A stretch of 64,000 nt of DNA from Desulfobulbaceae bacterium (GCA_023544645.1 JAMJFO010000009.1:14882-78881), one strand, 5' to 3'. Shown: positions 36,573-46,397, counted from the first letter of the stretch. Program-made: numbers and translations. The notes: generated by a model from the letters alone, not told the origin.

Positions 36573-36678
36573 TAACTGTTCAACAGTGCACCAGGTTGCG
36601 GTAAGCGGGACGGCGAAGCGTACATCGGGTACGTGAGCCGGCCCGATCGCCGCAAGATGGGGTGCTGCTGGATAGTTA
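36573..36678. repeat. Long imperfect hairpin repeat (REP/MITE-like)
   Basis: A 106-bp sequence folds on itself. Its outer ends TAACTGTTCAACAG and CTGCTGGATAGTTA are imperfect inverted copies. Inside, TTGCGG (36596-36601) pairs with CCGCAA (36650-36655), GCGGGaCGGC faces GCCGgCCCG, and GTAC faces GTAC at the tip. Nothing in it codes. The structure is that of an interspersed palindromic element. It sits just upstream of the trpB2 ribosome site, so it lies in or next to that gene's leader. Confidence 0.65.
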
Positions 36679-36704
36679 AATTGTATTTCCATGAAGGAGT
36701 GAAC

Positions 36705-38051
36705 ATGAGCAAGAAAATTCTGTTGCGTGACGATGAAATGCCCACCAGCTGGTATAATGTGTGTCCGGATATTCCCAACGGCCTGCAGCCGCCCCTTGAT
36801 CCTGAAACCATGCAGCCCATGGGGCCGGAGAAACTGTCGGCGATCTTTCCCATGGGACTTCTGGAGCAGGAAATGAGCGGGGAGCGCCATATTCCGATCC
36901 CCGATGAGGTTATGGAGATCTACCGCATCTGGCGGCCTGCTCCCCTGGTGCGGGCCAGGAACCTGGAAAAGGCTCTCGGCACCAAGGCCAAGATATTTTT
37001 CAAGAACGAAGGGGTTTCCCCGGTGGGCAGCCATAAGCCCAACAGCGCCGTGCCCCAGGCCTATTATAATATGAAGGAAGGGGTGAAGCGCCTGGCCACC
37101 GAGACCGGGGCAGGACAATGGGGAAGCGCCCTGTCCATGGCCACCAGCATGTTCGGTTTGAAATGCAAAGTCTATATGGTGCGCGTCTCGTATAATCAGA
37201 AGCCGTACCGTAAATCGATCATGCAGACGTTCGGGGCGGAGATTGTTCCCAGCCCAAGCAATTTTACCAATTACGGCCGGTCAGTCCTGGAAAAGGATCC
37301 GGACAGCAACGGCTCCCTGGGCATTGCCATCAGTGAAGCCCTTGAGGACGCGGTGACCACCGAAGATACCAATTACGCCCTGGGTTCGGTGCTCAACCAT
37401 GTTGTCCTCCATCAGTCGATCATCGGCCTGGAGGCCAGGAAGCAGATGGAGATTGCCGGCGAATACCCGGATGTGGTCGTTGGCTGCTGTGGCGGCGGTT
37501 CAAATTTTGCCGGTCTGGCGGTTCCTTTTGTTCCGGATTTTCTGGAAGGCCGGAAAATCAAATTTGTCGGCGTTGAACCGGCATCATGTCCGACCATGAC
37601 CGCGGGCAGGCTTGCGTATGACTCCGGTGATACCGCGGGGATGACGCCGCTGCTGCATATGCATACCCTGGGGCATGATTTCATGCCTCCCGGCATTCAT
37701 GCCGGCGGACTCCGCTATCACGGCATGGCGCCCATTGTCTCAGCCCTTATCCGGGAAAACATCGTCACCCCGATGAATGTGCACCAGATGGAATGTTTCG
37801 AGGCCGGTATCCTGTTCGCCAAGACCGAAGGCATCATCCCGGCGCCTGAAACCTGTCACGCCGTACGCGGCGCCATCATCGAGGCAACCCGGGATCTGAA
37901 CGAACCCAAGACCATCCTGTTCAACTTCTCCGGGCACGGCCTTATCGATATGGCGGCCTATGACAGTTATTTTGCCGGCGAGCTGCACAACTATTCTCTG
38001 CCCAGGGAGGAGATCGCGGCATCACTGGCCAACCTGCCCAAGGTTGGATAA
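36705..38051 (+). CDS. trpB2: TrpB2-type tryptophan synthase beta chain
   Basis: PLP enzyme converting indole and serine to tryptophan. 448 residues, longer than classical TrpB and typical of the TrpB2 (TIGR01415) group. The cofactor Lys is ~111 in GSHKPNSA, and the phosphate-binding loop is CCGGGSN. Start at 36705 follows GAAGGAGTG. No trpA is adjacent, as usual for TrpB2, which can act alone or salvage indole. Confidence 0.93.
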   Translation: MSKKILLRDDEMPTSWYNVCPDIPNGLQPPLDPETMQPMGPEKLSAIFPMGLLEQEMSGERHIPIPDEVMEIYRIWRPAPLVRARNLEKALGTKAKIFFKNEGVSPVGSHKPNSAVPQAYYNMKEGVKRLATETGAGQWGSALSMATSMFGLKCKVYMVRVSYNQKPYRKSIMQTFGAEIVPSPSNFTNYGRSVLEKDPDSNGSLGIAISEALEDAVTTEDTNYALGSVLNHVVLHQSIIGLEARKQMEIAGEYPDVVVGCCGGGSNFAGLAVPFVPDFLEGRKIKFVGVEPASCPTMTAGRLAYDSGDTAGMTPLLHMHTLGHDFMPPGIHAGGLRYHGMAPIVSALIRENIVTPMNVHQMECFEAGILFAKTEGIIPAPETCHAVRGAIIEATRDLNEPKTILFNFSGHGLIDMAAYDSYFAGELHNYSLPREEIAASLANLPKVG

Positions 38052-38071
38052 TTGTCGGAACGGGCGAAGAC

Positions 38072-39283
38072 GTGGGAAAACCCTTTTTTCCGGTTGCCTT
38101 ATCTCTTCTGTTCGTTGTTGCTTTGTTAGACCGGCAGCCTGCTTTGGCGGACTGCCGGTCTTTTGCAGATCTTATCGTCAACGGCGGCTACGCTGTCGGC
38201 GACCCCCAGGGGCGGATTGTAACCTCCTGCAACGAAAACAAACCTTTTATTCCAGCCAGTATTATCAAGATTCCCCTGGCCCTGGCGGCATTTGACATCC
38301 TGGGTCCGGATTTTCGTTTTTCCACCGAGTTGTATGTTGACCGGCAGAATAACCTGTATATTAAAGGGGATGGCGATCCCTTTCTGGTCTCCGAGGAGGT
38401 TGAGCTGATCCTGGATCGGCTGGTGGAGAAGGGGATACAGGTCATCAACTCCATATTCATCGATAACAGCGCGGTCAATCTTGACCGGCAGGCGCCCGGA
38501 GCGGGGACCAGCAATAATCCCTACGACGTGCCCGTCACCGCTGTTGCCGTCAATTTCAATACCGTCAATTTCCGGGTGCATGACAGTGGCAGGATTGAAT
38601 CAGCGGAATCGCAGACTCCGACCCTGCCGATAATGCATGAACTCGGCAAAGGTCTTCCCCCCGGGGAGTACCGGATAAATATCTGTGGGGGCAAGTGTTC
38701 AGCGGAGCAGCAGAGCGCCAGGTATACGGCGGAGCTTTTCCGTGCCCTGCAGCGCAGGAAGAAGATCAGCGGCGACGGCTCGTGGGAAATCGGGAAAGTA
38801 CCTGCCCGGGCAAACCTGGTGCATACGCACCGGAATTCCAGGACCCTGGCCCAGGTTGTGCAAGCTTTTCTCAAGTATTCGAACAATTTCATCGCCAACC
38901 AGGTTTATCTGCGCTGCGGCGCGGAGGTCCATGGAGTTCCGGCGACCTGGGAAAAGGCCGGCAGGGCGGTGAACACTTCACTGGGACGCCTGCTGGGACC
39001 GCAAACGGCTGCCCGGATCCATATGGAGGAAGGGGCAGGGCTGTCCCGTGAAAACAGGATTACCGCCAGCGCCGTGCTGGAAACCCTGGTAAAATTCAAA
39101 CCCCATGCCGGTTTGCTGCCGCGGAAAAAAAATGACGGACTAAAATCAGGCACCCTGGAAGGAGTGTATAACTATGCCGGATACCTCAATGACGACAGCC
39201 CATTTGTTATCCTTTTGAATCAGAAGGAAAACACCAGGGACAGAGCGCTTGAGCGACTGAGCAAGCAAAGCGGAATAGATTAA
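38072..39283 (+). CDS. D-alanyl-D-alanine carboxypeptidase, PBP4/S13 family
   Basis: Cell-wall carboxypeptidase/endopeptidase of about 403 residues with a signal peptide ending near ALAD. The active-site motifs are SIIK (Ser63, Lys66), YSNNF for SxN and KSG near residue 358 for KTG. The large insertion between the first two motifs is characteristic of DacB. The protein is somewhat short compared with E. coli DacB. It probably trims or cleaves peptidoglycan peptides in the periplasm. Confidence 0.88.
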   Translation: MGKPFFPVALSLLFVVALLDRQPALADCRSFADLIVNGGYAVGDPQGRIVTSCNENKPFIPASIIKIPLALAAFDILGPDFRFSTELYVDRQNNLYIKGDGDPFLVSEEVELILDRLVEKGIQVINSIFIDNSAVNLDRQAPGAGTSNNPYDVPVTAVAVNFNTVNFRVHDSGRIESAESQTPTLPIMHELGKGLPPGEYRINICGGKCSAEQQSARYTAELFRALQRRKKISGDGSWEIGKVPARANLVHTHRNSRTLAQVVQAFLKYSNNFIANQVYLRCGAEVHGVPATWEKAGRAVNTSLGRLLGPQTAARIHMEEGAGLSRENRITASAVLETLVKFKPHAGLLPRKKNDGLKSGTLEGVYNYAGYLNDDSPFVILLNQKENTRDRALERLSKQSGID

Positions 39284-39311
39284 CAGACATGCCTGGAAAA
39301 GAGCGGAAAAT

Positions 39312-39785
39312 ATGAAAACCATCAGATGCTGCCATGCGGCCGCCATGTTACTGCTGGTCCTGATCCTTGCCGCCTGCGGCGGCGGGGACACCCCGGAGGA
39401 GCAGGTGAGAAAGTTCGTCGCCGCAGGAGAGGAAGCTGTCGAGGCCCGCGATATCGGCGATGTCAAGGAACTGATATCGGAAAAATACAGTGATGATTAT
39501 GGCCGCACCAGGCGCGATCTTGTTGCTCTGTCGGCGCGATATATATTGTCCAACAAGAACATCCATCTTCTCACCCGAACCGGCGAACTCTCTTTTCCCG
39601 CCGAAGACAGGGCTTTGCTGCAGCTCTACGTGGCCATGACCGGGCAGAACGTCTCAGATCTGGACTCACTGCTTAACATACAGGCCGATTTATACCGTTT
39701 TGACCTGGAACTGGTACGGGAGGACAAGGAATGGAAACTGGTGAAAGGTGATTGGCGACCTGCCCGGGGCGAGGATTTTTTTTAA
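39312..39785 (+). CDS. Predicted lipoprotein of unknown function
   Basis: 157 residues. The lipobox LILAAC (Cys ~22) after a hydrophobic segment predicts lipid attachment. The mature domain, beginning GGGDTPEEQVRKFVAAGEEA, looks like an NTF2/SnoaL-type alpha+beta fold (helix then repeated strands ending in WKLVKGDWRPA). It begins 28 bp after the carboxypeptidase gene and is likely co-transcribed. Confidence 0.75.
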   Translation: MKTIRCCHAAAMLLLVLILAACGGGDTPEEQVRKFVAAGEEAVEARDIGDVKELISEKYSDDYGRTRRDLVALSARYILSNKNIHLLTRTGELSFPAEDRALLQLYVAMTGQNVSDLDSLLNIQADLYRFDLELVREDKEWKLVKGDWRPARGEDFF

Positions 39786-39939
39786 GGAAAAATGGCGGGC
39801 AGGGGTGGATGCAGCTGTAAAAATTGAGTAATTTCCAATGGCTGTTTGAATCAAATATGATTTTAGCATATAATGGCAAAAGAAACGATTGTTCCGGCCC
39901 GTCATGGCGGATAACCAGGTAACCTGCAGGGAGGGATGT

Positions 39940-40107
39940 ATGGCCAAGAAAGACGATAAGAAAAAAGACAAGAAAAAAGCAGCCAAAAAAAAGAAAGAGA
40001 AAAAAGGGTGTCAGAAGAAAGAATGCAAGAAAAACGCTGACAAAAAAGCAAAAAAAGAAAAGAAAGAAAAGAAGGCAAAAAAAGAGAAAAAAGCCAAAAA
40101 AAAATAA
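39940..40107 (+). CDS. 55-residue lysine-rich protein
   Basis: After ATG at 39940, well placed behind GGGAGGG, the product is almost entirely Lys, Ala, Glu and Asp, with two Cys (GCQKKEC). It resembles the Lys/Ala-rich tails of histone H1-like nucleoid proteins, though without a recognised domain. The A-rich sequence could be a low-complexity artefact, but a strong ribosome site, a defined stop and a terminator right after support a real gene. Confidence 0.6.
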   Translation: MAKKDDKKKDKKKAAKKKKEKKGCQKKECKKNADKKAKKEKKEKKAKKEKKAKKK

Positions 40108-40130
40108 TCCTCCCTTCGCATGAGTGATAA

Positions 40131-40176
40131 ACCGGCCGGGCCGGTCCATTTTTATTGAATGGCCGGCCCGGTTTTT
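40131..40176. terminator. Bidirectional terminator
   Basis: ACCGG-cc-GGGCCGG-t-CCATT pairs with AATGG-c-CGGCCC-GGT and ends in a T run; A-rich on the other side. It separates the Lys-rich gene from the convergent thioredoxin-like gene. Confidence 0.8.
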
Positions 40177-40181
40177 CATAT

Positions 40182-40454
40182 CTATTTCGGAGGATGCATT
40201 GTTTCGCCAACAAACCGGCGAACCTCCTCTCCGCTCAGAAATATCCCTGAAATAGTCCTGCTGCCGGCCTTCAGTGCCGGTATAATCCGGATGTTGTTTC
40301 GCCATGCGGTCAATGGGTGGGTGACCACGTCGATCTTAATCAGTTCCAGATCGGGAAATTCCTCCTCCAGCCTGGCCAATACCCGGTCAACCACCATGCA
40401 CCGGGGACAGAACGCCGATTTATAAAATTCTATTTTTGTCGGTTGCTGCAACAT
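40182..40454 (-). CDS. Thioredoxin/glutaredoxin-like protein
   Basis: 90 residues with the redox motif FCPRC near residue 15-19 and the cis-Pro region RIIPAL. Smaller than thioredoxin and close to glutaredoxin in size. It likely performs thiol-disulfide exchange in the cytoplasm; no signal peptide. Divergent from the deacetylase gene. Confidence 0.8.
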   Translation of the reverse strand: MLQQPTKIEFYKSAFCPRCMVVDRVLARLEEEFPDLELIKIDVVTHPLTAWRNNIRIIPALKAGSRTISGIFLSGEEVRRFVGETMHPPK

Positions 40455-40608
40455 ATCTTTATCTGATCAGTAACTTGAAGTATAATTATTGTATACTCTT
40501 TTTCATGTCCCTCTGGGGAAGTAATTTCCGGTTCTCATGTTTAGCCATTGACTTGACAGGTGAAAGTATATACACCAAAAATAAAGGGGTTGTCATTGCC
40601 GGAAGACC

Positions 40609-41583
40609 ATGAATACAGACACTATAACCATTATCACCGACCCGCAGCTTTTGGACCATGATACCGGCGGCGGCAATCATCCGGAAGTCGCGGACCGCAT
40701 CCGGGTTGTCACTGAAACGCTGAATGGGGGGCGGCTGGCGGATATCCTGGACCATGTCCCGCCGACACCGGCGGCAAGGGAGTGGCTCCTGACGTTTCAT
40801 ACCGAAGCGTGGCTTTTCCGGTTTGAAGAGGAGGTCCTGTCTGGACGCTCCTACATCGGCCATCCGGACAACCAGGTATGTTATGATACCTATCGAGCGG
40901 CCTTGCTTTCAGCCGGGTCAGGCATCACCGGCGTTGACCTTGTCGAGGGTGAAAACCGCGGTATGGTTTTCTGCCTCACCAGACCGCCGGGACATCACGC
41001 GGAGGCGGGAATGCCGTACGGCTTCTGCTTTCTCAATAATTGCGTGATCGCCGCCCGTTACTGGCAGAAGAAATATTGCCGCCCCCGAATATGCGTCCTG
41101 GATTTTGATGCCCATCACGGCAATGGCATCCAAGCTGCCTTTGAAAGCGAACCCGATACCCTGTATATATCCATCCATGAACATCCGAGTTTCAGCTATC
41201 CGGGTACAGGTTTTGCTGAGGATGACGGTATAGGGCCGGGCGCAGGAACCATACTGAATATTCCCCTGCAGCCCGGGGCAGGGGATAAAGAGGCGCTGAA
41301 TCAGCTGGACCGGCGGGCAGCCGCAAAAATTGCAGAGTTCAGGCCGGAAGCATTGATTGTGGCGGCGGGTTTTGACGGGCACCGGGAGGATGACATGTCC
41401 GATCTTCACTATTCCACCGAATTTTTTCGACATCTCGGTGAACGGGTTGGCGCCTGGACCCATGAATATTGCCAGGGACGTCTTCTTTCCATCCTTGAGG
41501 GCGGTTATCATCTTCCTGTACTGGGAGCGAGCGTCGAAGCCTACCTTGAAGGTCTCCGGTCAGGGATGCGGCATGAACAATGA
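40609..41583 (+). CDS. Histone deacetylase/AcuC-family deacetylase
   Basis: Zinc-dependent deacetylase of about 324 residues. It has the catalytic PGHHAEAGMPYGFCFLNN block (His pair) and the metal site DFDAHHGNG, plus the C-terminal LEGGYHLPVLG. In Bacillus AcuC removes acetyl groups from acetyl-CoA synthetase. Here it is followed by a CBS protein and acyl-CoA enzymes, which supports a similar regulatory role. It could instead act on polyamines or other substrates. Confidence 0.88.
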   Translation: MNTDTITIITDPQLLDHDTGGGNHPEVADRIRVVTETLNGGRLADILDHVPPTPAAREWLLTFHTEAWLFRFEEEVLSGRSYIGHPDNQVCYDTYRAALLSAGSGITGVDLVEGENRGMVFCLTRPPGHHAEAGMPYGFCFLNNCVIAARYWQKKYCRPRICVLDFDAHHGNGIQAAFESEPDTLYISIHEHPSFSYPGTGFAEDDGIGPGAGTILNIPLQPGAGDKEALNQLDRRAAAKIAEFRPEALIVAAGFDGHREDDMSDLHYSTEFFRHLGERVGAWTHEYCQGRLLSILEGGYHLPVLGASVEAYLEGLRSGMRHEQ

Positions 41584-41605
41584 ACGAAATAGGAGGAGGT
41601 GAGGT

Positions 41606-42268
41606 ATGTATGTTCATTATTATATGACAGCGTCTCCGGTGACCGTGACCCCGGATTCAACCGTCGGGGATGCCAGTCGCCTGCTCAAAGAGTATGATAT
41701 CCGGCATCTCCCGGTTGTCGACCATAAGGGCGTCCTGGTCGGCATGGTCACTGACCGGGATATTCGCACCGCCTTTCCCTCGGCCATCGTTGATGGCGAT
41801 GACCTGCAACTGAAACAGGACCGGGTGGAAAAGATCCCGGTTGCCGATATCATGTCAACCAGAACCATGGTCCTGCGGACAGTCTCCACCCTGGATGACG
41901 CCATGCTTTTTTTTGACAAGCGCGCCATTGGCGCCCTGCCGGTCCTTGATGAAGAGGAAAAGGTGGTGGGTATTTTATCCTTCAAGGACCTGATGAAGGC
42001 CTGGAAGAATCTTTTCGGGCTCGGCGAAAAAGGATCCTTTCTCATCGCCCTGGAGGTTGATCAGCCGGATCAATCCTTGACTCCGCTGGTAGAGACGCTG
42101 GAAAATTTTAAAATCCCCTTTAACAGAATCATCAGGACCGATGGTTCGGGCAAGGAGCCGCCCATGATCTATCTCCAGGTCAGGACCTATAATATCATTT
42201 CGGTTCATAAAGCCGTGGAGCAGGCAGGGTTCAGGATGCATGTGCCTGAAGACCGGTTGGGCGAGTAG
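41606..42268 (+). CDS. AcuB-like CBS-domain protein
   Basis: 220 residues. Two CBS domains (~1-60 and ~75-130), with HLPVVDHKGVLVGMVTDRDI and GALPVLDEEEKVVGILSF, form an adenine-nucleotide-sensing Bateman module. The C-terminal ~80 residues form an ACT-like alpha/beta domain. That domain order is the one of AcuB. A strong GGAGGAG precedes the ATG. It lies between the deacetylase and the acyl-CoA synthetase genes. Confidence 0.85.
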   Translation: MYVHYYMTASPVTVTPDSTVGDASRLLKEYDIRHLPVVDHKGVLVGMVTDRDIRTAFPSAIVDGDDLQLKQDRVEKIPVADIMSTRTMVLRTVSTLDDAMLFFDKRAIGALPVLDEEEKVVGILSFKDLMKAWKNLFGLGEKGSFLIALEVDQPDQSLTPLVETLENFKIPFNRIIRTDGSGKEPPMIYLQVRTYNIISVHKAVEQAGFRMHVPEDRLGE

Positions 42269-42283
42269 TTGGCGGAAGGAGAT

Positions 42284-44404
42284 ATGATAATGCTGGAAAA
42301 ACTTTTTACGCCCGGATCAGTTGCGGTGGTCGGCGCATCAAGGACACCGGGAAAAGTCGGCCATGATATCCTGGCCAACCTCATCAACGGGGGATACCAG
42401 GGTACGATCATCCCGGTCAATCCGGCCGGCGGCACCATGTTTGACCTCAAGGTCTATCCGAGCCTGGCGGAATACCGGGGCACGGTGGACCAGGTGGTTA
42501 TCGCCGTTCCCGGCCAGGGTGTCCTGGAGGTCGCCCGTCAGGCAGTGGCCAAAAAGGCCGGGGCCGTGGTGGTCATCTCTGCGGGATTCCGGGAGACCGG
42601 AGAAGAAGGGAGCAGGATGCAGGAGGAGCTGGCCGGTATCTGCCGGAGCGGTGGCGCCAGGCTGCTGGGGCCCAATTGCCTGGGTCTGATCAATACTTCG
42701 GCACACCTGAACAGTTCTTTTGCCGGACACATGCCCCATGCAGGATCCATCGCGGTTTTTTCCCAGTCAGGAGCACTCTGCACGGCCATGCTTGATCTGG
42801 CCGGGAACCGGCATATAGGCTTGTCCAAGCTCATCTCCATCGGCAACAAGGCCGACATTTCCGAGATAGACATGCTCAACGCGCTGGGGCGTGACAGCGA
42901 GACAAAGGTGATCGTGGGCTACCTGGAGGATATAACATCCGGCGACGAATTCATTAAAGCTGCCGAAGATGCCTCGAATACCAAACCGGTCATTATTCTC
43001 AAATCCGGGACAACCGCGGCCGGGCAAAAAGCCGCGGCCAGCCACACCGGTGTCCTGTCCGGGGTGGATACCGCCTATGGCGCCGCGTTCAAGCGTTCCG
43101 GAGTCTGCCGGGCCGATACCTTTGAATCCATGTTTGATTACGCCACCGCCTTTAATCTGCAGCCGCTGCCCAGAGGCAATCGTATCCTGATCATTACCAA
43201 TGCCGGAGGTCCCGGGACCATGGCTGCCGATGCCGTGGAAAAAGCCGGCATGGAAGTGGCAGTGCTTGAGCGGAACGTGTCCACCGCCCTCCGGGCCAAC
43301 CTGCCGGTCGCGGCCAGTATCGCCAACCCCATCGATGTCCTCGGCGATGCCGGGCCCGATCGCTATGTTTCCGCGCTGATGGCGGCACAGCAGGACGATT
43401 CCGTTGACGCTGTCATTGTCCTGCTGACCCCCCAGGCCATGACCCGGCCCCGGGAAACCGCCCAGGCGATTATCGAGAATCTGGACGGCTCCAAACCGGT
43501 GCTTGCCTCCTTCATGGGCGGCAGGGATGTGATGCCCGGCCGTCGGGAACTTGCCGCCGGCGGCCTTCCCGATTATGAATCACCGGAACGGGCTGTCGCG
43601 GTTTTAAAGGCCATGCACCAGTATGCGGTCTGGCGGCAGCGGCCGCCAAGGATTGTCACCCGTTTTCCGGTGAACCGGCGAAGGGTGGAACGCATTATAT
43701 CCCGCCGGCAGCGGACCGGCAGGCTGCAATTGGGAGAGGTCAGGGCCAAGAACATCCTCCGGGCCTACGGGTTTAATATCCTGGAAGGGCAGCTGGCAAC
43801 CTCGGCGGTTGAGGCCGTGGAAATTGCCCGGTTCATCGGTTTTCCGGTGGCCATGAAGGTTGTGTCCCCCAATATTATCCACAAGACCGATCTTGGCGGG
43901 GTGCGCCTGGAAATCGCCACCGGCCAGGAGGTCGAGGATGCCTACGACCTAATGATGCTCCGTATCGGCAAGCTGGCGCCGGATGCGATCATCGAGGGGG
44001 TGTATGTGGAAAAAATGGCTGATCCCGGCATGGAGGTTATTGTCGGCATGTCCCGCGATCCCCAGTTCGGGCCTATGCTGATGTTCGGCCTCGGCGGTAT
44101 TTTTGTCGAAGTGCTGAAGGACGTTACCTTTCATCTGGCGCCCATCACCGAGAGCGAAGCGGTGCAGATGCTCAAGTCAACCAGGTCCTATGCCATGCTT
44201 GAGGGCAAGCGCGGACGGAAGGAGGTCGATATTACGGCCATAGCAGCAGCCCTGCAGCGTATCAGCCAGCTGACCACGGATTTCCCGCAGATAACCGAAC
44301 TGGACATCAATCCGATGATCGTTGGTGAAGCCGGAACCGAACCGGTGGTGGCTGATGCCCGAATGACCCTGTCAACCCTGCAGAAACGACCGGAAAAACA
44401 CTGA
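42284..44404 (+). CDS. Acetate--CoA ligase (ADP-forming), fused alpha-beta type
   Basis: Converts acyl-CoA, ADP and phosphate to the acid, CoA and ATP, or the reverse. About 706 residues. The N-terminal part has the CoA-binding SVAVVGASRTPGKVG and two succinyl-CoA-ligase-like domains with the phospho-His in AASHTG (residue ~254). The C-terminal ~220 residues are an ATP-grasp domain (GFPVAMKVVSPNIIHKTD). Starts at ATG 42284 or 42290 behind AAGGAG; a TTG at 42269 is rejected. Provides substrate-level ATP, with the CoA-transferase encoded next. Confidence 0.93.
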   Translation: MIMLEKLFTPGSVAVVGASRTPGKVGHDILANLINGGYQGTIIPVNPAGGTMFDLKVYPSLAEYRGTVDQVVIAVPGQGVLEVARQAVAKKAGAVVVISAGFRETGEEGSRMQEELAGICRSGGARLLGPNCLGLINTSAHLNSSFAGHMPHAGSIAVFSQSGALCTAMLDLAGNRHIGLSKLISIGNKADISEIDMLNALGRDSETKVIVGYLEDITSGDEFIKAAEDASNTKPVIILKSGTTAAGQKAAASHTGVLSGVDTAYGAAFKRSGVCRADTFESMFDYATAFNLQPLPRGNRILIITNAGGPGTMAADAVEKAGMEVAVLERNVSTALRANLPVAASIANPIDVLGDAGPDRYVSALMAAQQDDSVDAVIVLLTPQAMTRPRETAQAIIENLDGSKPVLASFMGGRDVMPGRRELAAGGLPDYESPERAVAVLKAMHQYAVWRQRPPRIVTRFPVNRRRVERIISRRQRTGRLQLGEVRAKNILRAYGFNILEGQLATSAVEAVEIARFIGFPVAMKVVSPNIIHKTDLGGVRLEIATGQEVEDAYDLMMLRIGKLAPDAIIEGVYVEKMADPGMEVIVGMSRDPQFGPMLMFGLGGIFVEVLKDVTFHLAPITESEAVQMLKSTRSYAMLEGKRGRKEVDITAIAAALQRISQLTTDFPQITELDINPMIVGEAGTEPVVADARMTLSTLQKRPEKH

Positions 44405-44418
44405 AAGGATCAGAAGCC

Positions 44419-46302
44419 ATGGTGGAATACGATACAGACTGGCAGAGCCGTTACAGCGATATGATAGCCACCCCGAAAAAAGCGGTGGCCAGTGTCCGCC
44501 CCGGCCAGCGGGTTTTCGTCGGCACCGGCTGCGGCGAGCCGGAAGAGCTGGTCGCCGCGCTTACCGCCCGGGCCGGAGAACTGGCCGATGTGGAGATTGT
44601 TCAGCTTTTTACCAAGGGGGCGGCGCCCTATGCGGAAGTGAATCTGGCCGACTGTTTTACGGTCAACAGTTTTTTCATCGGCAGCAATGTGCGGAAAATG
44701 ATCCAAGAGGGGCTGGGAGACTACACCCCCATCCTGATGTCGGATATTCCCCGCCAGTTTCACAGCGGCAGGCTGCCCATTGATGTGGCCCTTATTCATG
44801 TAACGCCGCCGGACACCAGGGGCAAGGTCAGCCTCGGCATATCCGTTGACATTGTCAAGAGCGCGGCAGAGAATGCTTCCCTGGTCATTGCCCAGGTCAA
44901 TCCGAATATGCCTTGGGTGCATGGAGATTCCCTGCTGGACGTGTATGATCTGGACATCCTGGTCCCGGTTGAATCAAAACTGGTTGAACGTCATTCCGGC
45001 CCTGCGCATGAGATCAGCGAAAAGATAGGCAGAAACGTGGCCTCCCTGGTTCCCAATGGGGCAACCGTTGAATTCGGACTGGGCCGTATCCGCGGGGTCG
45101 GCCGTCTGCCCCAGACCATCCAGGATTTTCTCCACGAGAAAACCGACCTGGGCATCCACACCGAGATGCTCACCGACGGCATTTTGGATCTCATTGCATC
45201 AGGGGCTGTGACCGGAGCGAAAAAGACCATGGATAACCGGCGGATAACCGCCAGCTTCTGTATGGGTTCGCGCAAGCTCTACGATTATATCGACGACAAC
45301 CCTTTGTTCAGCTTCCGGCCCACCGAATACGTGAATGATTCCAATATAATCGGCAAGCAGTCGCGGATGGTGTCCATCAATCTCGCCCTGGAGGTAGACC
45401 TCACCGGCCAGGTCTGCTCAGACTCGGTGGGCGGCAAGTTTTTTTCCGGGATCGGCGGCCAGGTCGATTTCAATCGCGGCGCGGCCCGGTCCGACGGCGG
45501 GCGGGCCATTATCGTCATGCCGGCAACCAGCGAAAGCGGCGCAAAGTCACGGATCGTCAATACCCTGGAGCCGGGTTCCGGGGTGGTCATTTCCCGGGGA
45601 ACGGTTCACTATATTGTCACCGAATACGGCGTGGCCTACCTGCATGGCAAGTCCGTGCAGGAAAGGGTCATGGCCCTCATCTCCATCGCCCATCCCAATT
45701 TCAGGGAACAGCTGTTCCGGGAGGCGGTGGAATCGCGTTACATCCGTTCGGAAATGGCAGGGCTGGGCGACAGGTTTCTTGTGCCGGGCGAAGAAAACAT
45801 GCGCACCACCTATCTGCTGGACAACGGCATCCAGGTGAGCTTTCGATCCATCCAGCCCACTGATGAGCCGAATATGCGTGATCTGCTCTACGACCTGTCC
45901 CAGGAAACGGTCTACTACCGGTTCATGAGCCGGCAGAAACGGTTCACCCACCGCCAGATCCATGATTTCGTCTATATCGATCATCGCAAGGACGTGGCCA
46001 TTGTGGGGACCGTTCCCGAGGCCAGTGGGGATGAGATCGTCGCCGTGGGCAGATATTTTCTCAACGAAAATAATAACAAGGCCGAGGTCGCCTTTGTCAT
46101 CCGCGACGACTGGCAGAACATGGGGCTCGGCAAGTTTTTGTTCAGCCATCTCATTGCCATTGCCCGGCGCAACGGCATAGCCGGCTTCACTGCCGAGGTG
46201 CTCCGTGACAACCGGCGGATGCAGAATATCTTCAACCATTCCGGCTACAAGGTAAAAAGCTCCATAGAGGAAGGGGTTTACAGTTTTGTCATTGATTTTT
46301 AA
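44419..46302 (+). CDS. Acetyl-CoA hydrolase/transferase fused to a GNAT acetyltransferase
   Basis: 627 residues. Residues ~1-475 form a class I CoA-transferase of the acetyl-CoA hydrolase type, with the conserved late block VTEYGVAYLHGKSVQERV and IAHPNFREQL. Residues ~485-627 are a GNAT domain with the acetyl-CoA loop QNMGLGKFL and a C-terminal NRRMQNIFNHSGY. The fusion places an acyltransferase on an enzyme that handles acyl-CoA. With the AcuC- and AcuB-like genes upstream, the GNAT part may play the AcuA role of lysine acetylation. The gene starts 14 bp after the ligase. Confidence 0.92.
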   Translation: MVEYDTDWQSRYSDMIATPKKAVASVRPGQRVFVGTGCGEPEELVAALTARAGELADVEIVQLFTKGAAPYAEVNLADCFTVNSFFIGSNVRKMIQEGLGDYTPILMSDIPRQFHSGRLPIDVALIHVTPPDTRGKVSLGISVDIVKSAAENASLVIAQVNPNMPWVHGDSLLDVYDLDILVPVESKLVERHSGPAHEISEKIGRNVASLVPNGATVEFGLGRIRGVGRLPQTIQDFLHEKTDLGIHTEMLTDGILDLIASGAVTGAKKTMDNRRITASFCMGSRKLYDYIDDNPLFSFRPTEYVNDSNIIGKQSRMVSINLALEVDLTGQVCSDSVGGKFFSGIGGQVDFNRGAARSDGGRAIIVMPATSESGAKSRIVNTLEPGSGVVISRGTVHYIVTEYGVAYLHGKSVQERVMALISIAHPNFREQLFREAVESRYIRSEMAGLGDRFLVPGEENMRTTYLLDNGIQVSFRSIQPTDEPNMRDLLYDLSQETVYYRFMSRQKRFTHRQIHDFVYIDHRKDVAIVGTVPEASGDEIVAVGRYFLNENNNKAEVAFVIRDDWQNMGLGKFLFSHLIAIARRNGIAGFTAEVLRDNRRMQNIFNHSGYKVKSSIEEGVYSFVIDF

Positions 46303-46397
46303 GTTGTGCCGGAAAAATTTGGTCATGCTGGAAACCGCAATTATCGACCATCAGGTTTCTATCCTGTTTTCAGGGTCTTGGCAATTGTAACCACTAC

